Source of the DNA: Nitrogeniibacter mangrovi
Lineage (GTDB): Bacteria > Pseudomonadota > Gammaproteobacteria > Burkholderiales > Rhodocyclaceae
Length of the DNA stretch: 64,000 bases
NCBI RefSeq assembly: GCF_010983895.1
Contig: NZ_CP048836.1
Coordinates: forward strand, 1,116,001-1,180,000
Direction of reading: 5' to 3'
Shown: positions 1-8,089 of the stretch, piece after piece
Numbering within the stretch: the first letter of the stretch is position 1
Layout of the letters: each line of letters begins with the position of its first letter
The notes under the pieces: generated by a model
What the model saw: the letters and a program-made list of their open reading frames with translations, nothing else
Databases searched by the model: none
What the model was told of the DNA's origin: nothing
Made by a program: the position numbers and the translations under genes

Positions 1-135
1 CGCTGGCTGGGGCGCTTTCCGTTCATGACGCTGGGCGTGATGGTGCGTATCCACCTGCAGGCCTTCCGCCTTTGGCGCAAGCGCGTGCGTTTCTTTCGAA
101 AACCCCTGCCGCCCGTGAAGGAGATCAGCACATGA
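1..135 (+). CDS. DUF1365 family protein, C-terminal fragment
   Basis: Only the last 44 codons lie in the window; the stop TGA overlaps the ATG of the next gene (ATGA). The visible tail, with an 'IHLQAFRLW' stretch and a 'FFRKPLPP' end, resembles the C-terminus of DUF1365 proteins, which usually sit directly upstream of cyclopropane-fatty-acid-synthase-like genes. The function of DUF1365 is not established. The 4-base overlap suggests translational coupling with the methyltransferase gene. The start and main body lie outside the window, so the call rests on the tail and on context. Confidence 0.6.
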   Translation, partial: RWLGRFPFMTLGVMVRIHLQAFRLWRKRVRFFRKPLPPVKEIST

Positions 136-1355
136 CGGCCCAGGAAAACGTTCTCCAGTGCCGCCTGCCGCGGCTGAGCGCCCGCCTGCCGGGGCGCGTC
201 CGTGCCGTTCTGGCGCTGCTCGACTCGCTCGAACACGGCGGCGTGCTCATGACCCTGCCCGGTGCCGGCACGGTGCAGCTGGGGCAGGGGGCGCCGGTGG
301 CGCACTGGACGGTGCGCGACCTGGCCTGCTTCGATCGGGTCATCGCCCGCGGCGACATCGGCCTCGGTGAGGCGTGGATGGACGGTCTGTGGCACACCGA
401 CCACCTGCCCGAGCTGCTCGCCTGGCTGTCGCGCAACCGCGACCGGCTGGGGCGTCGCGTCCATGGCCGGACCTGGCAGCTGGCCGCCTACCGGCTGTGG
501 CACCTGCTGCGCGCCAACACGCGGCGTGGCTCGCGGCGCAACATCGAGGCCCACTACGATCTGGGCAACGATTTCTACGCCCTCTGGCTCGATCGCACCA
601 TGACTTACTCGTCGGCCTGCTTCGCGTCGGCCGACGAGCCCCTCGAGCGCGCCCAGACACGCAAATACCAGCGTATTCTCGACGCCCTCGGGGCCCAGCC
701 CGGGCAGCGCATCCTGGAGATCGGCTGCGGCTGGGGCGGCTTCGCCGAGGTCGCCGCGGCACAGGGCTGCCAGGTCCATGGGCTGACGCTGTCGCCGGCC
801 CAGCTCGCCTACGCGCGCCAACGGGCCGAGGCCGGCGGCTGGCACGATCGGGCGCAATTCGAGCTGCGCGATTACCGGGACGTGGGCGGCCGCTTCGACC
901 ATGTGGTCTCGATCGAGATGGTCGAGGCCGTCGGCGAGCGCTACTGGCCGCGCTACTTCGAGCAGATCGCGCGGTGTCTTGCGCCCCACGGCAAGGCGGT
1001 CATCCAGGCGATCACCATCGACGAGGCGCTGTTCCCGGCGTACCGGGCGGGGACCGACTTCATCCAGCAGTACATCTTTCCGGGAGGCATGCTGCCCACC
1101 CCCGCGCGCCTCGAGGCCGCGGCGCAGCCGACCGGCCTGGCGGCATTGGCGCATGTCTGCTTCGGGCAGGACTATGCGCGCACCCTGCGTCGCTGGGCCG
1201 AGGCCTTCGACGCGCAGGGCGAGGCGGTGCGCCGGCAGGGTTTCGATCGTCGCTTCGTTCGCATGTGGCAGTTCTACCTGGCCTACTGCGAAGCGGGCTT
1301 TCGCACCGGCGATCTGGATGTGTGCCACGCCACTTTCGGGCATGCGGGGGCGTGA
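132..1355 (+). CDS. Cyclopropane-fatty-acyl-phospholipid synthase family methyltransferase
   Basis: A SAM-dependent enzyme of 407 residues in the CFA synthase/mycolic acid cyclopropane synthase family, which methylates double bonds of membrane phospholipid acyl chains. Visible landmarks are HYDLGNDFY (about 141-149), the SAM-binding loop EIGCGWGG (about 196-203) and an 'SIEMVEAVGE' segment. Length matches the family (380-420). ATG 132 was chosen because GAAGGAG lies just upstream and it overlaps the preceding stop. An in-frame ATG at 72 would add 20 residues but has no such site. The operon partners (DUF1365, DUF3833, MFS, SDR, SnoaL-like) are typical of cfa-like operons linked to envelope or photo-oxidative stress. 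The true product (cyclopropane or another methylated acyl chain) cannot be read from sequence. Confidence 0.9.
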   Translation: MTAQENVLQCRLPRLSARLPGRVRAVLALLDSLEHGGVLMTLPGAGTVQLGQGAPVAHWTVRDLACFDRVIARGDIGLGEAWMDGLWHTDHLPELLAWLSRNRDRLGRRVHGRTWQLAAYRLWHLLRANTRRGSRRNIEAHYDLGNDFYALWLDRTMTYSSACFASADEPLERAQTRKYQRILDALGAQPGQRILEIGCGWGGFAEVAAAQGCQVHGLTLSPAQLAYARQRAEAGGWHDRAQFELRDYRDVGGRFDHVVSIEMVEAVGERYWPRYFEQIARCLAPHGKAVIQAITIDEALFPAYRAGTDFIQQYIFPGGMLPTPARLEAAAQPTGLAALAHVCFGQDYARTLRRWAEAFDAQGEAVRRQGFDRRFVRMWQFYLAYCEAGFRTGDLDVCHATFGHAGA

Positions 1356-1867
1356 TGCGCAGCGCACGCACCCTGGTGCTCGGATTCGTCCTGCTGGTGT
1401 CGATGCCGGCCTCGGCGCGGGTGCCGCTGCCGGAGGCGCTGCGCGATGTGGGGCCCTGGCAGCTGCGTGGCGCGGGGGACATGCGGGTGCTCGGCTGGCG
1501 TGTGTACGAGGCCGCACTGTGGCGTCGGGGCGATACGGCGGGGCACGAAGCGCTGGCGATCCGCTACGACACGACCATCTCGAGCGAGCGGTTGGTGAGC
1601 ACCACCCTGGAGGAACTCGAGCGCCTCGGACTGCCCCGGCCGGAGCGCTGGCAGGCGGTGCTCGGGCGCGCCTTTCCGGACGTGGCGCCGGGCGACGTGC
1701 TGGTGGCGGTGCGCAGCGCCGACGGGGTGCGCTTCTATGCCGCCGGCCGGCAGACCGCGCGGGTGCCGGACCCGGCCTTCGCCGACGCCTTCTTCGGCAT
1801 CTGGCTCGACCCGCGGACCCGCGAGCCCGACCTGCGCGCCGCGCTGCTGGGCGGAGTGGGGCGATGA
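1355..1867 (+). CDS. Chalcone isomerase-like domain periplasmic protein
   Basis: 170 residues starting with a signal peptide (hydrophobic LVLGFVLLVSMP, then ASA). The mature part contains 'LRGAGDMRVLGWRVYEAALW', typical of the bacterial chalcone-isomerase-like fold, which is thought to bind fatty acids or other small hydrophobic ligands. Its ATG overlaps the methyltransferase stop by one base and its own stop overlaps the next ATG, so it is co-translated in the operon. No catalytic function is established for this bacterial group; an exported lipid-binding role would fit the neighbours but is inference. Confidence 0.7.
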   Translation: MRSARTLVLGFVLLVSMPASARVPLPEALRDVGPWQLRGAGDMRVLGWRVYEAALWRRGDTAGHEALAIRYDTTISSERLVSTTLEELERLGLPRPERWQAVLGRAFPDVAPGDVLVAVRSADGVRFYAAGRQTARVPDPAFADAFFGIWLDPRTREPDLRAALLGGVGR

Positions 1868-3111
1868 GCGCCCTGCCGGCACTCCGGACCGGGCAGGTGC
1901 TGGCCTACGGCGTGCTCGGCCTGCCTCTCGCGTTCGCCGCCTTGCCGCTGTACGTGTACGTGCCCCGGTTGTATGCCGGCAACCTGGGGCTGTCGCTCTC
2001 GGTGGTGGGGGCGATCCTGCTCGGGGCGCGGATCTTCGACGCCGTCACGGACCCGGTGTTCGGCTGGATCGGCGATCGCAGCGGGCGCCGTGGGCCGTGG
2101 ATGGCGCTGGCGATGCCGGCGCTCGCCCTCGGCATGCTCGGCCTGCTCGCGCCGCCGGCCTCCGCCGGGCCTGCGTGGTTGCTGGTCCTGCTGGTGGTGG
2201 CCTGCGCCGGCTACTCCATGGTCAGCGTGAACTATCACGCCTGGGGCGCGGAACTGGCGAGCGGGCCGGCCGAACGCACCCGGGTGATGGCGAGCCGGGA
2301 AGGCTTCGGACTGCTCGGGGTGGTGCTCGCGGCGGCGCTGCCGACGGTGCTCGGGCACGACGAAGCCACGGGGCTGGCGCGCATGGCCTGGGGTTTCTTG
2401 CCCCTGCTGGCGTTGGCCGCCGCGGTCACCCTCACCGGGGCGCCGATGACATCGGGCCGTGGGCGTGGCGTGCCGCTGGCGGCCATGGGGCGGGTATTGC
2501 GCCGGCGCGATTTCATCCGCCTGCTGGTGCTGTTCGGCCTGGGGGGCATGGCGGCGGCGGTGCCGGCGAGCACGGTGCTGTTCTTCATCGACGACGTGAT
2601 CGGCCGCCCACAGGCAGCCGGCCCCTTGCTGGCGGTGTACTTCATGGCGGGCGCGGCCGGGCTGCCCCTGTGGGTCCGGCTCGCGGACCGGCTCGGCAAG
2701 GTGGCCGCGTGGATGACGTCCATGGGGCTGTCGATCGCGGTGTTCGCCTGGGCGTTCACCCTCGGGGCGGGCGATGTCGTCGCCTTCGGTGTCATCTGCG
2801 TGCTGTCGGGCATGGCCCTGGGCGCCGATCTGGCGCTACCGCCGGCCATTCTCGCCGACCAGATCGGGGCGGGCGGGGCGGGCGCCGGCGCCTGCTTCGG
2901 CTGGTGGAATCTGGTCGCCAAGGTCAGCCTGGCGCTGGCGGCGGGGCTCGCCCTGCCGCTGCTCGACGGGCTCGGCTACGCGCCCGGCGCCGACGGTGAT
3001 TCGGCGCGGCGCGCCCTGGCCGGCGTGTATGCGCTGGTGCCCGTGACACTCAAATGCCTGGCGCTGGCCCTGACCTGGCGCTGGCGCCACCGACTGGGAG
3101 CTTTGCGATGA
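1864..3111 (+). CDS. MFS transporter (GPH/MelB-like)
   Basis: A very hydrophobic protein of 415 residues with about 12 membrane segments. The segment 'GARIFDAVTDPVFGWIGDRSGRRGPW' region (about 52-78) is the classic glycoside-pentoside-hexuronide/MelB-type signature after TM2. The start ATG overlaps the preceding stop. In comparable cfa operons an MFS carrier of this type is common, possibly moving a lipid or lipid precursor; the substrate is unknown. Confidence 0.8.
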   Translation: MSALPALRTGQVLAYGVLGLPLAFAALPLYVYVPRLYAGNLGLSLSVVGAILLGARIFDAVTDPVFGWIGDRSGRRGPWMALAMPALALGMLGLLAPPASAGPAWLLVLLVVACAGYSMVSVNYHAWGAELASGPAERTRVMASREGFGLLGVVLAAALPTVLGHDEATGLARMAWGFLPLLALAAAVTLTGAPMTSGRGRGVPLAAMGRVLRRRDFIRLLVLFGLGGMAAAVPASTVLFFIDDVIGRPQAAGPLLAVYFMAGAAGLPLWVRLADRLGKVAAWMTSMGLSIAVFAWAFTLGAGDVVAFGVICVLSGMALGADLALPPAILADQIGAGGAGAGACFGWWNLVAKVSLALAAGLALPLLDGLGYAPGADGDSARRALAGVYALVPVTLKCLALALTWRWRHRLGALR

Positions 3112-3644
3112 AACGATGGATCTGTGCGTTGGCGGGGGTGATCGGCCTCGGCGGTTGCGGGACGACGATCGAAGCCTACCGGGACACGACGCCGCGTCTG
3201 GTGCTCGAGGACTACTTCAACGGCACCCTCGATGCCTGGGGGATGTTCCAGGACCGCTCGGGCAAGGTGATCAAGCGCTTCCATGTGCTGATCGAGGCGC
3301 GCTGGCAGGGCGCGGTCGGGCGCCTCGACGAACGCTTCACCTATGACGACGGCAGCACCCAGCGGCGCGTGTGGACGCTGACCGCGCGCGGCGACGGGCA
3401 TTACACCGGCCTCGCCGACGACGTGGTCGGCCAGGCGCAGGGGCAGGCCCGCGGCAACGCGCTGCGCTGGCGCTACGTGATGGCGCTGCCGGTCAACGGC
3501 AAGACCTATCACGTGGACTTCGATGACTGGATGTATCTGATGGGCGACGGCGTGCTGCTCAACCGCTCGGTGATGAGCAAATTCGGGGTGCGGCTCGGCG
3601 AGGTGACCCTGAGCTTTCGCAAGCGCGAAGGGCGTGCCCCGTGA
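3108..3644 (+). CDS. DUF3833 family lipoprotein
   Basis: 178 residues with a lipoprotein signal sequence (ALAGVIGLGGC, probable lipidated Cys17). The body has the features of DUF3833: an aromatic/acidic 'LEDYFNGTLDAWGMFQDRSG' start, 'ARWQGAVGRLDERF', and 'DFDDWMYLMGDGVLLNRS' near the C-terminus. The fold is expected to be a lipocalin-like beta barrel. It overlaps both neighbours by 4 bases (ATGA and GTGA). It is found next to cfa-like genes in many proteobacteria; role unknown. Confidence 0.8.
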   Translation: MKRWICALAGVIGLGGCGTTIEAYRDTTPRLVLEDYFNGTLDAWGMFQDRSGKVIKRFHVLIEARWQGAVGRLDERFTYDDGSTQRRVWTLTARGDGHYTGLADDVVGQAQGQARGNALRWRYVMALPVNGKTYHVDFDDWMYLMGDGVLLNRSVMSKFGVRLGEVTLSFRKREGRAP

Positions 3645-4414
3645 GCCTGAACCGGAGGCTCACCGACTGGCGCGGCCGGCGCGTGTGGCTGATCGGCGCC
3701 TCCAGCGGCATTGGCGAGGCGCTGGCGCAGCGGCTTGCCGCCGAGGGCGCCCGGCTGGCGCTCAGTGCCCGGCGTGCCGACGCACTCGAGCGGGTGGCCG
3801 AGGCGGTGGGCGGCGCGCAGGTGCTGCCGTTCGATGTGACCGCGCCGGAGGGGTTCGCCGGTGCCTGGGCGCGTCTGATCGAAGCCTGGGGCGGGTGTGA
3901 CCTGGTGGTCTTCCTGGCCGGCGCGTATCGCCCGACACGGGCCTGGGAGCTGGACGAGGCGGCCATTCGCCCGGTGGTGGAAACCAATCTGCTGGCGACC
4001 CTGCGCGGTGTGGCCACGGTGTTGCCGACCTTCCTTTCGCAAGGGCAGGGCGCGATCGCGCTGGTGGCGAGCGTCGCCGGCTATGGCGGGCTGCCCCGGG
4101 CCTGCGTCTATGGGCCGACCAAGGCGGCGCTGATCAACTTCGCCGAGAGCCTGTTCATCGATCTGCGCCCTCGGGGTGTCGACGTTTTTCTGATCAACCC
4201 GGGATTCGTCGATACCCCGCTGACGGCCGCCAATACGTTCCCCATGCCCGCGCTGATGCATCCCGACGAGGCTGCCGAAGCGATCGTCCGGGGCCTGGCG
4301 GCGGGGCGCTTCGAGATCCACTTTCCGACGCGATTCTCGCGCGTGCTGAAGGCGCTCAACTGTCTGCCGTATCGCCTCTATTTTGGCGTGGTCCGGCGCG
4401 TCACGGGGCTGTGA
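3641..4414 (+). CDS. Short-chain dehydrogenase/reductase (SDR)
   Basis: 257 residues. The cofactor motif GASSGIG is near residue 20, a serine ('VASVAGYGG') comes next, and the active-site YGPTK (Tyr-x3-Lys) is near residue 157, all as in classical SDRs. The start is GTG 3641, overlapping the upstream stop as GTGA. Its substrate is probably a lipid or small-molecule alcohol/ketone given the operon, but nothing in the sequence fixes it. Confidence 0.85.
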   Translation: MSLNRRLTDWRGRRVWLIGASSGIGEALAQRLAAEGARLALSARRADALERVAEAVGGAQVLPFDVTAPEGFAGAWARLIEAWGGCDLVVFLAGAYRPTRAWELDEAAIRPVVETNLLATLRGVATVLPTFLSQGQGAIALVASVAGYGGLPRACVYGPTKAALINFAESLFIDLRPRGVDVFLINPGFVDTPLTAANTFPMPALMHPDEAAEAIVRGLAAGRFEIHFPTRFSRVLKALNCLPYRLYFGVVRRVTGL

Positions 4415-4830
4415 TGACGCCGGTCGATGCGGTGGTGCGGTTCTACGAGCGGCTGACCCCCGCCACCCTCGCGGACATCCGGCAGGTGTATGCCCCGGAC
4501 GCCCGCTTCCGGGACCCTTTCAACGACGTGATCGGCGTCGATCATGTGGAACGCATCTTCGCGCACATGTTCGACCAGCTCACCGAGCCGCGCTTCGAGA
4601 TCACCGGATGCTTCGCCGGCGACGGCGAGGCCATGCTGCGCTGGTGTCTGCGCTGGGGCGCACCCGGGGCGGCGGGATGCATCGAGGGCGCGTCCCACCT
4701 GCGCTTCGATGGCGCGGGGCGTGTGAGCCATCACCGGGATTACTGGGACCCGGCCGAGCATCTCTATGAAGCGCTTCCCATCGTCGGAAAATTGCTGCGG
4801 TGCATTAAACGCAGGCTAGCCACGCCTTGA
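4414..4830 (+). CDS. SnoaL-like/NTF2-like protein
   Basis: 138 residues in a single small alpha+beta domain. The pattern 'VRFYERLTPATLADIRQVYAPDARFRDPFNDV' and 'LYEALPIVGKLLR' match nuclear-transport-factor-2-like/SnoaL-like proteins that close cfa-type operons. ATG 4414 overlaps the SDR stop by one base; GTG 4411 is an alternative start. Last gene of the operon; no obvious hairpin follows. Function unknown. Confidence 0.75.
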   Translation: MTPVDAVVRFYERLTPATLADIRQVYAPDARFRDPFNDVIGVDHVERIFAHMFDQLTEPRFEITGCFAGDGEAMLRWCLRWGAPGAAGCIEGASHLRFDGAGRVSHHRDYWDPAEHLYEALPIVGKLLRCIKRRLATP

Positions 4831-4943
4831 TGCGTGGATCCATGAATTCTGCACGGGCAGGCCGTGGCGGAAAGCCCGGACGCGAGACTGGCGCTGAATG
4901 TCGTCCGGGTCCGGGGCTTGCGGCGTATCAGTCGATGCTTAAA

Positions 4944-4963
4944 TGTAACGCCACTTGTAACGC
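4944..4963 (+). repeat. Direct repeat TGTAACGC with 12-base period
   Basis: TGTAACGC occurs at 4944-4951 and again at 4956-4963. Two identical 8-mers spaced 12 bases apart, upstream of the FNR-type box, resemble a tandem activator or response-regulator site. The cognate regulator is unknown. Confidence 0.4.
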
Positions 4964-5001
4964 AAGGGTTTTTCGTCTACCGCATATTGCGGCGCAACAT
5001 A

Positions 5002-5015
5002 TTGATTTATATCAA
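5002..5015. promoter_or_regulatory. FNR/ANR-type box, perfect palindrome
   Basis: TTGATTTATATCAA matches the FNR consensus TTGAT-N4-ATCAA at all ten defined positions. It lies about 220 bases upstream of coxB. FNR-family regulators sense oxygen through an Fe-S cluster. A site here predicts oxygen-dependent control of the aa3/caa3 oxidase, most likely repression under low oxygen, but the sign cannot be read from sequence. Confidence 0.75.
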
Positions 5016-5023
5016 AAAAAGCC

Positions 5024-5053
5024 TTGCGGCGTTTAAAACGGGTGTGGCACTAT
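5024..5053 (+). promoter_or_regulatory. Possible sigma-70 promoter of the cox operon
   Basis: TTGCGG (5024-5029) and CACTAT (5048-5053) are separated by 18 bases, just downstream of the FNR-type box. The match is moderate. If used, the FNR box would be centred near -50. Confidence 0.35.
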
Positions 5054-5236
5054 GCCGCAGACGTTCCTTCCGCACCAAAACAGTTCATTACAGCGGGTTC
5101 GGGAACGAGGGAGTTCGCGACTGGCGCAGCGCCGGAACCGGATGACCACGCCCCAAAATGAGTAAAGCAAGACCGGAGCGTTGGCTCGCTGGTGACGTTC
5201 GTTTGCGCCCCTCAAAGACCTGGATGGGGGTTGCAC

Positions 5237-6364
5237 ATGAGCAAATATGCTCGATCTGCAGTATCCGCGGCATCCGTGTTGCTCGGCGTTCCGTCGTTGG
5301 CACTGGCCGATGCCGTGAATCTTCAGACGCCGGTCACGCCGGTGGCCTCGGAAATCTACGACATGCACACCATGATGTTGATCATCTGTCTGGTGATCTT
5401 CATCGCCGTGTTCGGCGTCATGTTCTGGTCCGTGTTCCATCACCGCAAGTCGAAGGGTGCCGTCGCGGCGCACTTCCACGAGAACACGACGGTCGAGATC
5501 GTGTGGACCATCGTGCCGGTGCTGATCCTGCTCGGCATGGCCTATCCGGCCACCAAGACCATCATCGCCATGAAGGACACCTCCAATGCGGACCTCACCA
5601 TCAAGGCGACCGGGTATCAGTGGAAGTGGGGCTACGACTATATCAAGGGCGAAGGCGAAGGCATTCGCCTGATCTCCAATCTGTCCACCCCGCAGGACCA
5701 GATCCAGGGCAAGGCCGACAAGGACGAGCACTACCTGCTCGAGGTCGATCAGCCGCTGGTGGTGCCGGTGGGCAAGAAGATCCGCATCCTCACGACCGCG
5801 AACGACGTGATCCACGCGTGGTGGGTGCCGGCCTTCGGCGTCAAGCAGGATGCCATTCCCGGCTACATTCGTGACACCTGGTTCCGTGCCGACAAGGAAG
5901 GCGTGTATCGTGGCAACTGTGCCGAGCTGTGCGGCAAGGACCATGGCTTCATGCCCATCGAGGTCCATGTGGTCTCGGCAGCCAAGTACACCGCCTGGGT
6001 GAACGAACGTCAGGCCGCGGCCGCCACCTCGGCGGCGAACGACACCAAGACCTGGGCGTTGCCGGATCTGGTGGCCAAGGGCAAGGACGTCTTCAATGCC
6101 AACTGCGCCGCCTGTCACCAGCCCGACGGCAAGGGTCTGCCGCCCGCCTTCCCGCCGCTCGATGGTGCTGCCATCGTGCTGGCGCCGCCGGCCGATCAGA
6201 TCACCACGGTCCTGAACGGTCGCGAAGGGACGCCGATGGCGGCCTGGGGCAAAGTGCTCTCCGATGCCGATCTGGCTGCGGTCATCACCTACACGCGCAA
6301 CGCCTGGAGCAACAAGACGGGCGAAGCCATCCAGCCGGCCCAGATTGCGGCCGCGCGCCACTGA
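5237..6364 (+). CDS. coxB: Cytochrome c oxidase subunit II fused to a cytochrome c domain
   Basis: 375 residues. A signal peptide (cleavage near ALA-DA) is followed by two membrane segments (about 44-66 and 86-106). The CuA domain has His193, the C-x3-C pair Cys228/Cys232, His236 and Met239. A C-terminal class I cytochrome c domain carries CAACH at 290-294 and a candidate axial Met334 (GTPMAAWG). This is the caa3-like architecture. It receives electrons from soluble cytochrome c and passes them to subunit I. ATG 5237 was chosen over an upstream in-frame ATG because it gives an intact signal peptide and has GGGGG upstream. It begins the oxidase operon. Confidence 0.93.
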   Translation: MSKYARSAVSAASVLLGVPSLALADAVNLQTPVTPVASEIYDMHTMMLIICLVIFIAVFGVMFWSVFHHRKSKGAVAAHFHENTTVEIVWTIVPVLILLGMAYPATKTIIAMKDTSNADLTIKATGYQWKWGYDYIKGEGEGIRLISNLSTPQDQIQGKADKDEHYLLEVDQPLVVPVGKKIRILTTANDVIHAWWVPAFGVKQDAIPGYIRDTWFRADKEGVYRGNCAELCGKDHGFMPIEVHVVSAAKYTAWVNERQAAAATSAANDTKTWALPDLVAKGKDVFNANCAACHQPDGKGLPPAFPPLDGAAIVLAPPADQITTVLNGREGTPMAAWGKVLSDADLAAVITYTRNAWSNKTGEAIQPAQIAAARH

Positions 6365-6385
6365 TTCAGCGAGGAGGAGCCCAGA

Positions 6386-7969
6386 ATGTCGGCTGTCACC
6401 CCCGATCAAGTGCATGACGATCATCACCATCATGGCCCCACCGGCCTGATGCGCTGGATCACCACGACCAATCACAAGGACATCGGTACGATGTACCTGA
6501 TCTTCAGCTTCATCATGTTCCTCTCCGGGGGCGTGATGGCGCTGACGATCCGTGCCGAACTGTTCAAACCGGGCCTGCAGATCGTGCAGCCCGAATTCTT
6601 CAATCAGCTCACCACCATGCATGGCCTGGTGATGGTGTTCGGCGCGATCATGCCGGCCTTCGTCGGCTTTGCCAACTGGATGCTGCCGCTCATGATCGGC
6701 GCTTCCGACATGGCCTTCGCGCGCATGAACAACTGGAGCTTCTGGCTGCTGCCCGTCGCGGCGGTGCTGCTGATCGGCTCCTTCTTCGTGCCCGGTGGCG
6801 CCACGGCGGCCGGCTGGACCCTGTATGCGCCGCTGTCGGTGCAGATGGGCATGGGCATGGATATGGCGATCTTCGCCATCCACATCATGGGGATCAGTTC
6901 GATCATGGGGGCGATCAACATCATCGTCACCATCCTGAACATGCGTGCGCCCGGCATGAAGATGATGAAGATGCCGCTGTTCTGCTGGACCTGGCTGATC
7001 ACCGCCTACCTGCTGATTGCGGTGATGCCGGTGCTGGCCGGGGCGGTGACCATGATCCTGACCGACCGTCACTTCGGTACCAGCTTCTTCAATGCCGCCG
7101 GTGGTGGTGACCCGGTGCTCTACCAGCACGTGTTCTGGTTCTTCGGGCATCCGGAGGTCTACATCATGATCCTGCCGGCGTTCGGGATCGTCAGCCAGAT
7201 CATCCCGACCTTCGCCCGCAAGCCGTTGTTCGGCTACGCCTCGATGGTCTATGCCACGGCGTCGATCGCGATCCTGTCCTTCGTGGTCTGGGCGCACCAC
7301 ATGTTCACCACCGGCATGCCGGCGCAGACACAGCTGTTCTTCATGTACGCGACCATGCTGATCGCGGTGCCCACCGGGGTGAAGGTGTTCAACTGGGTGG
7401 CCACCATGTGGCGCGGCTCGCTCACCTTCGAGACCCCGATGCTGTTCGCGGTGGGCTTCCTGTTCGTGTTCACCATCGGTGGCTTCACCGGCCTGATCTG
7501 TGCCATCGCGCCGATCGACATCCAGTTGCAGGACACCTATTACGTGGTGGCCCATTTCCACTATGTGCTGGTGGCGGGATCGCTGTTCGCGTTGTTTGCC
7601 GGCGCCTACTACTGGTTACCGAAGTGGACCGGCCACATGTATTCGGAGAAGCTCGGCAAGCTGCATTTCTGGTGCTCGATCGTGTTCTTCAACGTCACCT
7701 TCTTCCCGATGCACTTCCTCGGTCTGGCCGGCATGCCGCGACGCATCCCGGACTACTCGCTGCAGTTCGCCGATTTCAACGCGCTGGCCAGCATCGGAGC
7801 CTTCGGTTTCGGTCTCTCGCAGCTGATCTTCCTCGCGGCGGTGATCAAATGCGCTCGCGGCGGTGAGAAGGCGGCGGCCAAGCCCTGGGAAGGGGCAGAG
7901 GGTCTCGAGTGGACGGTGCCGTCGCCGGCGCCGCATCACACCTTCGAAACGCCGCCGGTCGTCGAGTAA
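6386..7969 (+). CDS. coxA: Cytochrome c oxidase subunit I
   Basis: 527 residues with about 12 membrane segments, the heme-copper oxidase catalytic subunit. CuB ligands and the cross-linked tyrosine are in HPEVY (His255, Tyr259) and the His304-His305 pair. Heme a3/a ligands are in AHFHY (His390, His392). The N-terminus is His-rich (DDHHHHG), a local oddity before the conserved WITTTNHKDIG. GAGGAG precedes the ATG. Placed 21 bases after coxB. Confidence 0.96.
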   Translation: MSAVTPDQVHDDHHHHGPTGLMRWITTTNHKDIGTMYLIFSFIMFLSGGVMALTIRAELFKPGLQIVQPEFFNQLTTMHGLVMVFGAIMPAFVGFANWMLPLMIGASDMAFARMNNWSFWLLPVAAVLLIGSFFVPGGATAAGWTLYAPLSVQMGMGMDMAIFAIHIMGISSIMGAINIIVTILNMRAPGMKMMKMPLFCWTWLITAYLLIAVMPVLAGAVTMILTDRHFGTSFFNAAGGGDPVLYQHVFWFFGHPEVYIMILPAFGIVSQIIPTFARKPLFGYASMVYATASIAILSFVVWAHHMFTTGMPAQTQLFFMYATMLIAVPTGVKVFNWVATMWRGSLTFETPMLFAVGFLFVFTIGGFTGLICAIAPIDIQLQDTYYVVAHFHYVLVAGSLFALFAGAYYWLPKWTGHMYSEKLGKLHFWCSIVFFNVTFFPMHFLGLAGMPRRIPDYSLQFADFNALASIGAFGFGLSQLIFLAAVIKCARGGEKAAAKPWEGAEGLEWTVPSPAPHHTFETPPVVE

Positions 7970-7984
7970 TTCATGGAGGGCACG

Positions 7985-8089
7985 ATGGGCAAGCGCAAGA
8001 GCAATCTCGGTATCGCACTGGTGTTGCTGTCCGTCGTACTCGCCTTCTTCATCGGCATCATGATCAAGACCGCGCTGTTCGGACAATGA
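7985..8089 (+). CDS. Cytochrome oxidase small assembly protein (34 aa)
   Basis: A 34-residue membrane peptide with a basic start (MGKRKSN), one hydrophobic helix (LGIALVLLSVVLAFFIGIM) and a short tail. GGAGGG sits five bases before ATG 7985, so this start is preferred over ATG 7973. Its stop overlaps the ctaG ATG (ATGA). Betaproteobacterial cox operons commonly carry such a small single-helix protein between coxA and ctaG; it is usually described as an oxidase assembly factor, without detailed mechanism. Confidence 0.75.
   Translation: MGKRKSNLGIALVLLSVVLAFFIGIMIKTALFGQ

Larger units (their letters stand above)
4831..5236. other. Intergenic regulatory region upstream of the cox operon
   Basis: A 406-base gap between two + strand operons. 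No convincing gene. It is locally more AT-rich around 4930-5040 and holds a perfect FNR-type palindrome, a direct repeat of TGTAACGC, and a plausible promoter, listed separately. The final part contains the ribosome-binding region of coxB. Confidence 0.6.

Noticed and set aside
5033..7561. 842-codon minus-strand frame opposite coxB/coxA
   Set aside because: His/Arg/Gly-rich antisense translation of conserved oxidase genes; no ribosome site.
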